From contig CAJMMH010000042.1 in NCBI GenBank assembly GCA_905214365.1, positions 1 to 13,720 of the forward strand: a DNA stretch of 13,720 bases, given 5' to 3'. Below, in pieces: positions 13,667-13,720 of this stretch; position 1 is the first letter of the stretch, and every line of letters begins with the position of its first letter. The notes under the pieces were generated by a model that was given only the letters and a program-made list of their open reading frames with translations, made no database searches and was not told the DNA's origin. The stretch comes from an uncultured bacterium. GTDB taxonomy: Bacteria > Bacillota > Clostridia > Lachnospirales > Lachnospiraceae. Position numbers and translations under genes: made by a program.

Positions 13667-13720
13667 AATGTACTCTCGGAATCTCTTATGCACCTGCCTT
13701 TGCGGCTGATTTTCTGCCGT
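13667..13720 (-). repeat. Palindromic dispersed repeat, copy 3 (cut by the right window edge)
   Basis: Read on the minus strand, it ends in GAGATTCCGAGAGTACATT, matching copies 1 and 2 except for one base. The inner portion is more diverged and resembles the other arm of copy 2: on the plus strand TGCGGCTGATTTTCTGCCG closely matches 11833-11852. So relative to its downstream gene this copy is flipped compared with copies 1 and 2, as expected for a palindromic element. It lies 20 bases upstream of the mtnN start codon. Confidence 0.75.

Overview
The window looks like chromosomal DNA of a Clostridia-class Firmicute, most probably a gut Lachnospiraceae-type anaerobe. The evidence is the set of protein families (an Nfo-type endonuclease IV beginning IQIGNHV, a UPF0251/DUF134 regulator, a GH51 arabinofuranosidase, an iron-dependent alcohol dehydrogenase, a redox-switched Hsp33), the strong AGGAGG-type ribosome binding sites, near-consensus sigma-A promoters and a base composition close to half GC. 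No rRNA, tRNA, CRISPR array, transposase or phage gene was seen.

Layout. Positions 103-2994 hold nfo (DNA repair) and a GH51 alpha-L-arabinofuranosidase (plant polysaccharide use), both on +. Positions 3018-4392 hold a single-gene iron alcohol dehydrogenase unit with a good promoter, a Rex-like operator on the predicted transcription start and a terminator-like hairpin. Positions 4398-6453 hold a long hairpin, a DUF134 regulator under a palindromic operator/promoter, then trxA and trxB, each separated by hairpins. Positions 6450-8657 form a two-gene unit with its own promoter: a beta-propeller protein resembling oligogalacturonate lyases, translationally coupled (ATGA overlap) to a patatin-like phospholipase and closed by a textbook terminator. 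An AraC-type regulator (8703-9521) converges on an unrecognised two-helix membrane protein (10797-9796, minus strand), with a hairpin-rich gap between them. Positions 10822-12861 hold a SAM-dependent methyltransferase and hslO (Hsp33). The minus-strand mtnN nucleosidase (13646-12948) closes the window. The methyltransferase yields S-adenosylhomocysteine if it acts as its family does, and MtnN cleaves that product, so these neighbours may be metabolically linked. trxA/trxB and hslO are all thiol-redox functions.

The most unusual feature is a dispersed imperfect palindrome present three times. One copy is cut by the left edge and lies upstream of nfo, one lies between the methyltransferase gene and hslO, and one is cut by the right edge and lies upstream of mtnN. 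Each copy ends in the same conserved sequence (GAGATTCCGAGAG, C or T, ACATT). Two of them end about 20 bases before a start codon. This is a candidate uncharacterised MITE-like or cis-regulatory RNA element. I found no evidence of a new multi-gene defence or mobile system.
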